From assembly GCA_021773075.1 (NCBI GenBank), contig JAJFKT010000010.1, positions 372,001-436,000 on the forward strand: 64,000 nucleotides of DNA, read 5' to 3'. The notes beneath the pieces are model-generated. The model searched no databases. It worked only from the letters and a program-made list of their open reading frames with translations, and was not told where the DNA came from. Made by a program: the position numbers and the translations under genes. Source of the stretch: Woeseiaceae bacterium. GTDB lineage: Bacteria; Pseudomonadota; Gammaproteobacteria; Steroidobacterales; Woeseiaceae. Positions 54,741 to 63,652 of the stretch are shown piece by piece. Positions within the stretch are counted from its first letter, which is position 1, and the number at the start of each line of letters is the position of its first letter.

Positions 54741-55544
54741 TTAGGATCTCCCGTTGCTTGAATTGTGTGGGCGGCTCGCTTGGGTAGATGCCTCGAATCG
54801 CTCCGCGTAGTCCGGATGCTCAGTTTTCATCAAACGGTCCCACCAGACGAAATAGAGTCCAAAGTTGGCGTTGCCATGCGAGTGATGCAGATCGTGGTGA
54901 ATCGTTGTCGTAAATCTACGAAGTACTGGAATACCTAGCCACCAGTGTGGAAACAGCTCTACACCGGCATGTCCCACTACGTTTCTCAATATCATGTGAG
55001 TGACGAAAAGGAATACCGTTAACTCGTGCATGGGCAGGGCCAGGGCAGCGAGAGGCAGTATCCCCGCCTCCACAATCGCCTCTCCGGGCGAGAATGCATA
55101 CGCGGCCCACGGCGTCGGTGTATTCGACTGATGATGCAATCGATGAATGCGGCGAAATAGCCAGCGTGTGTGCATCGCTCGGTGCGCCCAATAGAAATAC
55201 GCATCGTGCAGCACTACGATCGCTGCGAATTCCAACAGAATGCGAAAGCCGTTCGGGAGTTCGCCGCCATAGATTCTGAACAGACCGTGCTGATTTCCTG
55301 CGTATAGAGCAAAGCCGACAAGCGAAAAGATAAGGGCCGTACTCAATGAGTACAGGACTTCGCGGCGGATATCGGGTCCGCTCGCTTTCCTCGTTTGAAT
55401 TCGTCGACTCGCGAGTGGTCCTGAGAAGATCGCAAGAATGATCACTAAAAGCCCGGCCGCGATCAAATACCTTGAAAGATCAACTGTGAATATTATTGGC
55501 CAGACGGCAACAAAAAGATCTGGCAGGCTCATAGCCTGGTTCAT
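54741..55544 (-). CDS. Fatty acid hydroxylase superfamily (sterol-desaturase type)
   Basis: A 267-residue membrane enzyme with four hydrophobic segments and three His clusters typical of the di-iron family: HDAYFYWAHR, HRLHHQS and HHDLHHSH. The reaction is hydroxylation or desaturation of a lipid, probably a membrane-embedded substrate. GGAG precedes the ATG. The next upstream gene is a membrane-anchored AraC regulator, which may control it. Confidence 0.9.
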   Translation of the reverse strand: MNQAMSLPDLFVAVWPIIFTVDLSRYLIAAGLLVIILAIFSGPLASRRIQTRKASGPDIRREVLYSLSTALIFSLVGFALYAGNQHGLFRIYGGELPNGFRILLEFAAIVVLHDAYFYWAHRAMHTRWLFRRIHRLHHQSNTPTPWAAYAFSPGEAIVEAGILPLAALALPMHELTVFLFVTHMILRNVVGHAGVELFPHWWLGIPVLRRFTTTIHHDLHHSHGNANFGLYFVWWDRLMKTEHPDYAERFEASTQASRPHNSSNGRS

Positions 55545-55649
55545 GCGTATTCTCCAATGTGCAATAACTGGAGAGCACGGTAGCTACTTTATTGGCCGTT
55601 TATCTCGCCGATAAACGAAGAATGGCGCCGATTCTGAAATCAACAGCGT

Positions 55650-56714
55650 TTATTCAGAATCAGCAACCGTTTTTGGGCGCTGTTGTCGATATTGAGTCGG
55701 TGTCATGCCGGTCGTTACTTTGAACGCTCGATTGAACGGACCCAAAGAGGCATAGCCCATCTCAAGTGCAATTGTGAGTACCGGGATACGAGCTCGTTCC
55801 GGTTTGAGAAGTTGTTCGGTGGCTTCCTGGATTCGGTAGCTACTAAGAAACGCGGCAAAATTTCGAAATCCCAGGTGGCTATTGATCAATCGACGTAACT
55901 GATGCTCTGGAGCCGATAGCTTGTCGGCCAACTGTCGAATTGTGAGTCCTGTTTCACGGTAGTAACCGTTATCCATCGCAGCCAGCAGATTCTGGCGCAG
56001 AAACTCATCGGCTCTGCCAATTCCCGGTTCAGGACGTGGCACATCAGTAGCCGCGATTCTGCCCTGCGGTGGAAAAAAATCGGGATTCAGCCTTAGCAAG
56101 GGAATCGCCAGCCCCAGAGTCAACGCGGCAATGATCAGGACATTGCCAAGATCGAGCCAAGCCGGGGTAGTTGACCCACCGACCGCGAGTTCAACGACCA
56201 GTACAGCGAGTGCCTGAACAGCCACGATGCAGACGAAATACACTCTGAATTGTCGCCGTCGCTCGACGAGATCATCAGGTCGTCCACGCAGCGTCATCCA
56301 AAGTGCATGAATCACGGTGATCAGCGACACGATATGCATCAGCACACTGGCTTCTCGAACCCAGCCTGCAGCAAAATCGTCGGCGAACACGAATACGATC
56401 CAGACCGCGGTGGCCACAATGACGAATGTGGCTATGATCCACTTACTGGGCCACTGATGTTCAAAAATGGCCCGTGCGAATAGCCAAAGACAGAACGGTA
56501 CGATTAGTGCCAGTAGCAATACTGCGGGTTGTATCGCCGGAATAGAAGTTCGCAGCAGAACATCAGAGGTATACAGATAGCCAGCGACGCTGGTCAGAAA
56601 AAGCGCCCCACTGACGCGGCCAGCCAAGCGGCCCGAACTGAAAAGAAACAACACCGCGATCAAAAGTTCTTGTCCGATAACAGTCAATCGGATGGCGGTT
56701 TCAATCGACAACAT
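55650..56714 (-). CDS. AraC-family regulator with N-terminal membrane sensor
   Basis: A 354-residue protein. Residues about 1-215 contain seven hydrophobic helices, a membrane sensor seen in some AraC regulators. Residues about 245-350 have two HTH motifs (GLTIRQLADKLSAPEHQLRRL and ALEMGYASLGPFNRAFK). Signals are perceived in the membrane, so the target may be envelope genes such as the hydroxylase downstream. The start is ATG without a strong ribosome site. Confidence 0.85.
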   Translation of the reverse strand: MLSIETAIRLTVIGQELLIAVLFLFSSGRLAGRVSGALFLTSVAGYLYTSDVLLRTSIPAIQPAVLLLALIVPFCLWLFARAIFEHQWPSKWIIATFVIVATAVWIVFVFADDFAAGWVREASVLMHIVSLITVIHALWMTLRGRPDDLVERRRQFRVYFVCIVAVQALAVLVVELAVGGSTTPAWLDLGNVLIIAALTLGLAIPLLRLNPDFFPPQGRIAATDVPRPEPGIGRADEFLRQNLLAAMDNGYYRETGLTIRQLADKLSAPEHQLRRLINSHLGFRNFAAFLSSYRIQEATEQLLKPERARIPVLTIALEMGYASLGPFNRAFKVTTGMTPTQYRQQRPKTVADSE

Positions 56715-56760
56715 CAGTAAGGATCCGCACAGCGTTCGGCTGGCGCGTCTTGTTGCTCGC

Positions 56761-57093
56761 TTAGCTTTGGTCGTCTATCGATGCATCCGGTGCAGAACGC
56801 CTCACGCTATCCATACCGTTGTCACGACCTGATTCGGACTTGTAATTTTGGCTAGTGCCGATGACCTGCCCATTTGTCGACTTGAGATTGAATCGAAATT
56901 GACCACCACTCGTGGTGGTTTTTTCATAACACTTATCATCGGTACAATTCTTCTGCACGGACGCTATTCCGTTCGAACAGGAATCTTTCGCCTTGTAACC
57001 CTCGCTTGAAAGGATGGTCTCGCCGTTACCTGCTTTTAGACGAAAACGAAACTCACCCGCTTTATCTTTGTAACATTCGAATTTTCCAGCCAT
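56761..57093 (-). CDS. YegP-type protein with two DUF1508 repeats
   Basis: A 110-residue protein of two copies of the DUF1508 unit: FECYKDKAGEFRFRLKAGNG with SSEGYKAK, and FRFNLKSTNGQVIGTSQNYKS. DUF1508 folds as a dimeric beta-sheet; the role is unclear. The ATG at 57093 follows AGGGGA and starts the first repeat. Confidence 0.88.
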   Translation of the reverse strand: MAGKFECYKDKAGEFRFRLKAGNGETILSSEGYKAKDSCSNGIASVQKNCTDDKCYEKTTTSGGQFRFNLKSTNGQVIGTSQNYKSESGRDNGMDSVRRSAPDASIDDQS

Positions 57094-57163
57094 TTTTTTG
57101 TCCCCTAGTTGACGTATTGTTCTCAAGACGAATTAGACAATGGGCACGTCTCGAACACAACCT

Positions 57164-57928
57164 TCAGGACAAACTTGGTCGATTGCTAAATTCTCGTTTC
57201 CAGGGTCTTTGCTCGGCATTATCACGAACCACCAGCAATTCGGCGAGGTCGCTATAGCTTTTCCAACGCGCCAGGACTGGTCGTATGCCAATATTCAGAT
57301 CCCGAATTGCACGCCGGTGATCAACGGCGACAACGATAGCCGCTGAAAACATGACCACTCGCCAGGTCAGGACAAACACTCTTTTTCGCCAGCGTGACGG
57401 CGTTTGGCTACGTAGGAAGTCGCAGTGGAAATAGAGATGCGAGCGCTCGTCCTCAACAATTTCCAGTAATTGGTCTCTGAGTCGGGACGATGGCAAATGA
57501 ACCGCCAGCAAGTGGTAATAGCAAAGACCAACCACCTCAGCGGCTAGCAGCACAACAACCTTGAGCCGGAGCCCAATCAGCCGTCGTGCGAATACGAACA
57601 ATTTCGCGGTCCAATTGCTGCGAATCAGCGTGCCGCCAAGTAGCCGCACACACATGGCCAGAATGTTAGCGTGGCGGTGCTCTTCCTCGACGAAGAGCGC
57701 CATCGCAGCCGCGTAATACTCGTTGGTGCCCGGCAAGCGGTTGTGCAGCGCTTGCTTGATTATCGTTCCGCCACCGGACTCGCCGAGCTGAAAAATAGCC
57801 AAAGAGCGCGCCAGTGATTCCGGCAGTTCCGAATAGTCGCGGTCCTGCTCAAGCGCAGGTAACGCGCGTGTGCTTCTTTTTAGGAAAAATGTTGCCCAGG
57901 TTTTCCAGTGCGTCTGTTCGGTAGTCAT
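57164..57928 (-). CDS. Ferritin-like di-iron protein
   Basis: A 254-residue protein. Four Glu/His ligand sites occur in the canonical order: Glu50, ExxH at 81-84, Glu131 and ExxH at 161-164 (EDERSH). This is the four-helix-bundle di-iron pattern of ferritin-like oxygenases and COQ7-type hydroxylases. Helix 3 is hydrophobic and could touch the membrane. GGGGATAGGG precedes the ATG. It may hydroxylate a lipid, as its neighbours suggest, but the substrate is unknown. Confidence 0.75.
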   Translation of the reverse strand: MTTEQTHWKTWATFFLKRSTRALPALEQDRDYSELPESLARSLAIFQLGESGGGTIIKQALHNRLPGTNEYYAAAMALFVEEEHRHANILAMCVRLLGGTLIRSNWTAKLFVFARRLIGLRLKVVVLLAAEVVGLCYYHLLAVHLPSSRLRDQLLEIVEDERSHLYFHCDFLRSQTPSRWRKRVFVLTWRVVMFSAAIVVAVDHRRAIRDLNIGIRPVLARWKSYSDLAELLVVRDNAEQRPWKREFSNRPSLS

Positions 57929-58033
57929 CCCTATCCCCTGTGATTGCCTTCACTAGGTTTTACTCGAGGGATCTGGCAATCCAGGGGATGAAATGTGGCC
58001 AGTTTGTGGCACTAGTAGGTGATTTGACTTTTC

Positions 58034-58579
58034 CTAAGCAAGCCAGCCGAAGGCGCCGCCGGTCAGCAACGAATAGATAAGCGCGTCCAGAAAGGTCTTT
58101 GCGGTTCCGGCCCAGGGCCGGCCGAACCAGATGCTCTCCTGAACATAGGCCATTCCGTAAGCGATGAAGGCGACAGCACCACTTATGCGAAAGATCGCCA
58201 GGTAATCCGCGCCGGGCGCAGCAGTACGGCTAACGAAATAGGCACAGACAATTGCGACTAGCAGGTTGTAGCCGAACATCAATCCCATCTTGCCGCCCAT
58301 CGCTGGCAGTCCGCTCGGGACGACCGTTATGAACGCTACTGGTCCGTCCTTGAATTGTTGCTGGACTTCCGGATTCTCGAGCTGTTTCATGTCGGTGCAA
58401 TGCGGCACGTTGTATTGCCCAGGCGCAAGGCCGCTAAGACCATTGCGAGCACCCTGCTCATTCGATACCGCGCTCCAGTCCTTCTTATGCCATGGCATAA
58501 ACATCCAGATAACGGAGCCAGCAATAAATGTCAGAACCGCAGACAGCAGAATTGGCTGCCACAATGTCATAATGCTCAT
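58034..58579 (-). CDS. Polytopic membrane protein, unknown
   Basis: A 181-residue protein with an N-terminal helix, a soluble loop of about 70 residues (with NVPHCTD) and three to four C-terminal helices. No family recognised. AAGGGG lies 8 bases before the ATG at 58579. It is the next gene after the MbnH-like peroxidase in the same direction. Confidence 0.6.
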   Translation of the reverse strand: MSIMTLWQPILLSAVLTFIAGSVIWMFMPWHKKDWSAVSNEQGARNGLSGLAPGQYNVPHCTDMKQLENPEVQQQFKDGPVAFITVVPSGLPAMGGKMGLMFGYNLLVAIVCAYFVSRTAAPGADYLAIFRISGAVAFIAYGMAYVQESIWFGRPWAGTAKTFLDALIYSLLTGGAFGWLA

Positions 58580-58633
58580 AATCAGCACCCCTTTTAATTC
58601 CTAACGTATAGCAGAATGCTCTGATACCTACCA

Positions 58634-59776
58634 TTATTCAAACGGATTTGACCAGCGTTCATTGGTAACGACGTTTTCATCGCTTAAGGACGATAGGAAT
58701 GCGATGAGATCTTGCTTTTCTTCGCCGCTGAGTTCAAAACCAACAACAAATTCCGATTTGAACGGGCTCAGGCGCCCGTCGCCAGCATATTCTGTATTTT
58801 CGAGCAGGCGTCCTCCTCTTGCATAGTGTTCGAGAACTTCAACAAGACTCGCAATACTGCCGTCATGCATGTAAGGCGCAGTAAGAGCGATATTGCGCAA
58901 CGATGGCGCTTTGAATCGCCCCATGTCCCTCGTGCGCCCGGTCATGTCGAATAATCCGGTGTTGTCGCTGGGATATGCGCCGGCGTCGTTCAGGTTATAC
59001 AGCCCATTGTTGTGAAATCCCACGTTGTCGACAGTGGAGCTTGAGTGGGTTGTGCTGTCCGTAAAATTGAAGCCCCCATGGCAGTGAAAGCACTCTAGAC
59101 GCTCGGAGAAAAACAGTTCCATACCGCGCTCCGCTGACGACGACAAGGCCCCGCTCCTGCCGGCCAAATAGTGATCATAGGGAGAACTAAAGCTAACGAT
59201 AGAGCGTACAAATGCGGCAATCGCCCGCACTGCATTCAACGTTGAATAAGGGTTCTCATCGTTCGGAAAAGCCGCTCGCGCCCATTCCTGATATCTCGAG
59301 TCAGTTGCGAGTAATTCGGCGATCTCGCCCTCGAGACCTCCCATGCCCATTTCAATGGGATTGTCCCCGAGCAATGGCGTCAACGCCTGGTCTTCAAGGC
59401 GGTCGAGCAAAGGATTCGCCCACGTCAAACGGCTCGCGTACGCGGTATTTACGAGGCCCATTGCACTGCGTGGAAGCACCGCCCCAGTCGCGCCAATCGA
59501 CTTTGACTTGCCGTCAGTAAAGGCCAATTCCTGTAGATGGCAGCTTGCACACGACATCGATGCATTGAAGGACAAGCGCGTGTCGTGGAATAACCACCTG
59601 CCAAGTTCAACTTTGACCTCACTCATCGGGTTGCTCGCCGGTACTTGTGGTGCTGGGATATCAGCGGGAAGTCGCCAGTCGTATGCCTCCGGTTCCATTG
59701 TGAACCACATCGCTGTAGCGGCACACAGTGCGATGACGCCAACCGCAGGAAGGACAGATCGGAGACTAATTGCCAT
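58634..59776 (-). CDS. mbnH: Di-heme cytochrome c peroxidase-like protein (MbnH)
   Basis: A 380-residue exported di-heme protein. The signal anchor is followed by two heme motifs, CASCH (Cys76, Cys79, His80) and CFHCH. It belongs to the MauG/CcpA group. The partner gene directly upstream is MbnP, overlapping by 11 bases, which identifies the MbnH branch of the metallo-mystery pair. In methanotrophs MbnH oxidises a Trp in MbnP to kynurenine. The ATG at 59776 fits the signal; an upstream frame would add 64 residues that read inside the partner gene. Confidence 0.9.
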   Translation of the reverse strand: MAISLRSVLPAVGVIALCAATAMWFTMEPEAYDWRLPADIPAPQVPASNPMSEVKVELGRWLFHDTRLSFNASMSCASCHLQELAFTDGKSKSIGATGAVLPRSAMGLVNTAYASRLTWANPLLDRLEDQALTPLLGDNPIEMGMGGLEGEIAELLATDSRYQEWARAAFPNDENPYSTLNAVRAIAAFVRSIVSFSSPYDHYLAGRSGALSSSAERGMELFFSERLECFHCHGGFNFTDSTTHSSSTVDNVGFHNNGLYNLNDAGAYPSDNTGLFDMTGRTRDMGRFKAPSLRNIALTAPYMHDGSIASLVEVLEHYARGGRLLENTEYAGDGRLSPFKSEFVVGFELSGEEKQDLIAFLSSLSDENVVTNERWSNPFE

Positions 59777-60569
59777 TCGCGACCCTGAAAACAGCCTGTG
59801 TTTGCACGAGCTTGTCATCCAGGCCAAGCGCGGCAAAGGGTTCTTGGCATGCGGTTTCGGCGGGCCCGGATGAACAATCACTTCGTACGCCGTCGTCGAG
59901 ATCGACACCTCTGAACAACGCCGACAACTCAATCGAGATTCGGTCCTTGTCTGGCGAAAAGTCCGCAAGTTCGACGCTTACCCGATTCGGAGAATTGCAG
60001 CGGCTGATGTTCTGCACGGTTCCTTCGCAGCCCGTGCTACCCAAATGGATCCAAAAAGAATCATTGTCGTTCACAACCCCCGCGCGGAAAAACTTATAGC
60101 CCGAACGCCAGTGCCAATGCATGGCGGCATCATCGAGGGGTGGATCTGCGAGCAAAGGATTGTCGTGGTTCAGCTCGAAAGGAACCCCAACGGTGAAACG
60201 TACGCCAGCGAACTCAGCCGCCGCGGCGGTACCGTGGACCATGGCGTTGGTGTCAGGTGTACCGTTGGAACAGCTACCCTCGCCGTCTTCCAGGTCAAGT
60301 AATGCGACGTTTCGTTGTTGCCATCGCTCGTCTGGAGCGAGATTGAGCGCGTGTTCACGGCCGTCTGCATCGATAAGAATGACATCTGAGATATAAAGCC
60401 GCAGGTCAGACAGGCTGAGCCCATTTTCTGCGCACTGAATCGGCTGCGCATTCCAGCTCGCGCCAAAGTTGATTACAACAGGTACCTGTGGCGGAGCGCA
60501 GGCAGGCAGAATGCTAAGGATTGCGAGGGACGGAAAATAGCTAGCTGGACGCCTTGCTAACCTCATCAT
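59766..60569 (-). CDS. mbnP: MbnP-family lipoprotein (metallo-mystery pair)
   Basis: A 267-residue lipoprotein (lipobox LPAC near Cys24). It has the family phrases LSDLRLYISDVILID, MVHG, FTVGVPFELNHDNPL and AMHWHWRSGYKFFR, plus six Cys including SRCNS and GSCSNG. MbnP is a copper-binding partner of MbnH; a Trp is modified to kynurenine. The start lies within the end of the coiled-coil gene; several ATG codons (60569-60581) are possible. Family identification is strong from the combination of motifs and the MbnH neighbour. Confidence 0.88.
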   Translation of the reverse strand: MMRLARRPASYFPSLAILSILPACAPPQVPVVINFGASWNAQPIQCAENGLSLSDLRLYISDVILIDADGREHALNLAPDERWQQRNVALLDLEDGEGSCSNGTPDTNAMVHGTAAAAEFAGVRFTVGVPFELNHDNPLLADPPLDDAAMHWHWRSGYKFFRAGVVNDNDSFWIHLGSTGCEGTVQNISRCNSPNRVSVELADFSPDKDRISIELSALFRGVDLDDGVRSDCSSGPAETACQEPFAALGLDDKLVQTQAVFRVANGN

Positions 60570-61089
60570 GTTCATCATCATTATTGCTGTTACTGACTTT
60601 TTCATCCGGATTGTCAGGAATGAATGAATAATCAAGAACTCCAGTCGCAATCATGTCCGTCGATGCTTGTGCGACGGATAATTCGGTTTCAACTTCGCGA
60701 ATCTTCGCTTCGGCGTGGACGCTCTGAGTCGCTCGATCTGTCAGCTCCGCGCGCAATTCGCGAGTTTTTAAGACAGAATCCTTGAGGTCTTTCGACATCT
60801 TTTCGAGTTTTGCCTGCTGCTCAGTAATGACCATATCACGTCGTTCCAGACCGACGGTCGTTTCCTTTAGCTCGTCCTCCAATTTTTCGTGATTGCTTCT
60901 CGAGTCGCTGCCATCTGCCTGTGAAATACGCAACTCCGCCTCCAGTTCCCGAATTCTGTCGTCGCGTGGATCACGTTTTTTTGCACGACTACGCGCGCTC
61001 AGGCCCGCAACCATTGTGGCCAGAATCCAGCCGAGCAGGAATGCACCAGCGGTAAAGAGAAGTAGCTCATTGGGGAGTTCTACAAACAT
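60541..61089 (-). CDS. Membrane-anchored coiled-coil protein
   Basis: A 182-residue protein with one membrane helix (about residues 8-30) and a coiled coil of about 100 residues (RIRELEAELR, KLEKMSKDLKDSV). The last part is disordered and acidic. Its final codons overlap the start of mbnP in another frame. No family name. Confidence 0.6.
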   Translation of the reverse strand: MFVELPNELLLFTAGAFLLGWILATMVAGLSARSRAKKRDPRDDRIRELEAELRISQADGSDSRSNHEKLEDELKETTVGLERRDMVITEQQAKLEKMSKDLKDSVLKTRELRAELTDRATQSVHAEAKIREVETELSVAQASTDMIATGVLDYSFIPDNPDEKVSNSNNDDEHDEVSKASS

Positions 61090-61269
61090 CGCGTTATGAT
61101 CAATTGATTTTGATTTTCAATAAAGGACAGGGTTCTCAATCTCGGAAGCTGCTGCGTGTACCGGATTGACCATAGATGGAAGTTTCGCAAAACGCAATTG
61201 TGGTAAAAATTTATTAATAAACAAAGCGTTATTAAACCTTCTTAATGCAAAAAGTAAGATAGTCGCCAG

Positions 61270-62097
61270 CTAACGACGACACCAGGACTTTTCAGTTTGC
61301 TGCGCAAGAAACTCCTCGGCCGTCGCGCCTTTGAGCATCGCCATCGTCGAAAGCATGCCCGCCTGTGTACAGGTATCCGCCGCGACAGTGATCGAGGCTG
61401 CGGCTTCGGCAACGGGCCAACCGGTCCTGGGATCCAGCACATGGCTGTAGCGAAGACCATTTTTTTGGAGAAATCGACGTGCGTTGCCGCTGGTCGCCAA
61501 TGCACCCTGCCGCAACTCAATTAGTGTGTCCGCGCCCCCTCCGTCTGCCGCCTCAATGCCAACCGTCCAGGTAGCGCGATTATGGGGAGCGCCAGTCACG
61601 GCCAGATCACCGCCAAAATTGACAAGACACGGGGTTTTACTCAAGGACTTCAGCAGCAGTACTGTGCGGTCAACTGCGTATTCTTTGCCAATTCCGCCGA
61701 GATCAATTTGCATTTCCGGCGGAAGTGTCAGAACAGGTGAATTCCACGTCGCCTTGTCCCAGCCGACCAGCCCCAGTTGTTGGCTGACCTCGGCTTTAGA
61801 GGGAATGCGGTCACTACCATCAAAAGTCCATACGCGCCTGAGTACGCCCGATGTGATGTCGAAGGCACCACCACTAAGTTCATACAAGGTGCTTGCGAAA
61901 TCCAAAAGCTGCGCTGTTTCTTCGTCAACTTCGATCGCCTGCCCGGATGCAGTATTGACTTGATCGATGATGTTGCCCGGAATATATCGACTTAGCTTAT
62001 CCTCGATTCGCCAGGCTTCTTTTGCGGCCAGTTCGGTGAGTTTTCTCGCCTCTTCCGACGATTTTGCCTCGCATAGCAGTTCACAGGGACTGCCCAT
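61270..62097 (-). CDS. apbE: FAD:protein FMN transferase (ApbE)
   Basis: A 275-residue protein of the ApbE family, which moves FMN from FAD to Thr/Ser of target proteins such as NqrC or RnfG. Motifs include YELSGGAFDITSG, QIDLGGIGKEYAVD, NFGGDLAVTG and HVLDPRTGWPV. The N-terminus is short: sequence upstream reads FSGRFQA before MGSPCELL, the usual start of the fold, but no ATG, GTG or TTG is found for it. No signal peptide is visible, although the enzyme is usually periplasmic. No flavoprotein target is near. Confidence 0.88.
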   Translation of the reverse strand: MGSPCELLCEAKSSEEARKLTELAAKEAWRIEDKLSRYIPGNIIDQVNTASGQAIEVDEETAQLLDFASTLYELSGGAFDITSGVLRRVWTFDGSDRIPSKAEVSQQLGLVGWDKATWNSPVLTLPPEMQIDLGGIGKEYAVDRTVLLLKSLSKTPCLVNFGGDLAVTGAPHNRATWTVGIEAADGGGADTLIELRQGALATSGNARRFLQKNGLRYSHVLDPRTGWPVAEAAASITVAADTCTQAGMLSTMAMLKGATAEEFLAQQTEKSWCRR

Positions 62098-62153
62098 CGC
62101 CTGAAATCGGCCTGAAAAGCCCTGTGGTGAGGACTCTAATGCGATCTGTCTGT

Positions 62154-63107
62154 CTATGGTCCCGGGCTCGGTAATGCCAGATCGGGAAAATCCGTAAACA
62201 AGCCATCGACGGATAGCTCGTGTGTCGCGAACTGGAGCAACTGTTCGAAGGACTCAAAGCCCTGCGGCAGATCGTCTTTTCGAAAGGTAAAGGGATGAAC
62301 CGCGAGTCCGTATTTATGTGCCCGGGCAACCGCCCCTGTGTTGTCAATCTCGCCATCCGGTCTGATACGGTACAACTGATTGATCCAGGGCCCGATTCCG
62401 TCAACTGTTGACGAGAGCCTCTGCAGGCCGTCCTCCGTCCACAACGCCTCATAGTCCGTTTTCGCCTCACGCCAGCTGTTTTCGCCGATGAGTTGAATCA
62501 GTTTGAGGGAGCAGCCCAGAGTATTACGAATTCGAATTAGCTCCTGATCATCAAAGCACTGCACATACACCGGATCACTGTGCGATTCGAAACCAAACTC
62601 ACGCAACAAGTCGAGGAACAGTGCGCTTATGTCGACGCCCTCACTGAGGTGCCAGGCGGGGCTCTTGATTTCAGGATAAATCCCAACGGGACGGCCACCG
62701 TCGGATTGCAGCCGCGCGATGAAAGAGAGTTCTTCCGCAAAGGTATGCACACGAAATTGTTCGCCTTCGCCTTCATAACGGCCCGGGTATACAAGCGAGC
62801 CATCCGCATTGGTCCGTTCATGCGCTGACAGTTGCCTGATTTCCTCGAGTGCGAAATCGCGGGCGTAAAAACGGCCGTCGTCGCGACAGCGCCGTGGATA
62901 AAACGACGCAACGTCAGTCACTCGATCGAGATGAATGTCGTGCAGCACGACCAATTCGTCGTCCAGCGTTGCGACGACATCCTGCTCGAGATAATCCGCG
63001 CCCATTTTGTAAGCGAGTGCTTTGGCCTGCAAGGTGTGTTCGGGTAAGTAGCCCGAAGCCCCGCGATGAGCAATAACGACTGGCCTAATCGGTGGGCCCG
63101 TCCGCAT
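62154..63107 (-). CDS. Glycerophosphodiester phosphodiesterase (GlpQ/UgpQ type)
   Basis: A 317-residue TIM-barrel phosphodiesterase with the GDPD motifs AHRGASGYLPEHT, EQDVVATLDDELVVLHD and EIKSP. It hydrolyses glycerophosphodiesters to glycerol-3-phosphate and an alcohol. No signal peptide is seen, which would make it cytoplasmic unless the start lies upstream. Start at 63107 overlaps the TIR-like gene by about 23 bases. It may be co-transcribed with apbE, 56 bases downstream. Confidence 0.88.
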   Translation of the reverse strand: MRTGPPIRPVVIAHRGASGYLPEHTLQAKALAYKMGADYLEQDVVATLDDELVVLHDIHLDRVTDVASFYPRRCRDDGRFYARDFALEEIRQLSAHERTNADGSLVYPGRYEGEGEQFRVHTFAEELSFIARLQSDGGRPVGIYPEIKSPAWHLSEGVDISALFLDLLREFGFESHSDPVYVQCFDDQELIRIRNTLGCSLKLIQLIGENSWREAKTDYEALWTEDGLQRLSSTVDGIGPWINQLYRIRPDGEIDNTGAVARAHKYGLAVHPFTFRKDDLPQGFESFEQLLQFATHELSVDGLFTDFPDLALPSPGP

Positions 63108-63561
63108 CGAAGCCCGGAAAGTCGAGGACTTCCCATCTCGACGTATCTTCGCCGCGTGCCTGGCGGCGCAACGCATCGGCAATCTCGCGGTCATTCCACT
63201 CGATATGCTCCTGGCAGCGTTCCACCATTTCAGCGGGTGTTTCGGCTGAGACGCCGAATGGCCGAATGGCAATCATGCCTTTCTTGTTGATTTCTGCAGC
63301 GTCCATTATGAATTGGGCGATGTCGGTCCTGTTTTCGTACAAGCTGGAAAGTACGATGACAGCTTCTGCAGCCTTTATTTGTTCGATCAATTCATCTTTG
63401 ACCGTTTGTAACCCACCCGTTTGAGGAACGTTCTCGGGTTTACTCACATTCAGGTAATAAAATCGGTCTACACTCTCGAGGAATTCAAAAACGCGCAGGT
63501 AGTCGTCGCTTTCCTCAAACGCGTGAGTCGCAAAGACTGTGATCGGGTTGTTCTCAGACAC
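63085..63561 (-). CDS. TIR-like (ThsB/DUF1863-type) protein
   Basis: A 158-residue protein with ITVFATHAFEESDDYLRVFE at the start and AAEAVIVLSSLYENRTDIAQF then GMIAIRPFG. This resembles the TIR-like fold of ThsB and MTH538 proteins. TIR domains cleave NAD+ or make cyclic ADP-ribose-type signals, often in phage defence. The Glu usually found in the fourth helix is not in its expected position, so activity is doubtful. No ThsA or other defence gene is adjacent. GTG start with AGGAG six bases away. Confidence 0.6.
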   Translation of the reverse strand: MSENNPITVFATHAFEESDDYLRVFEFLESVDRFYYLNVSKPENVPQTGGLQTVKDELIEQIKAAEAVIVLSSLYENRTDIAQFIMDAAEINKKGMIAIRPFGVSAETPAEMVERCQEHIEWNDREIADALRRQARGEDTSRWEVLDFPGFDADGPTD

Positions 63562-63652
63562 CGGTTGCTCCTGTCTCGATGGTTCAGCCCAAGTTTAACG
63601 AATAATTTCGCCGCACGCGCGCATAGCACTGTACGTGGGGATTCGGTATCGT

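Noticed and set aside
63085..63561. A complete Thoeris defence system
   Set aside because: No ThsA-like gene is adjacent within the window, and the TIR-like protein may lack the active-site Glu.
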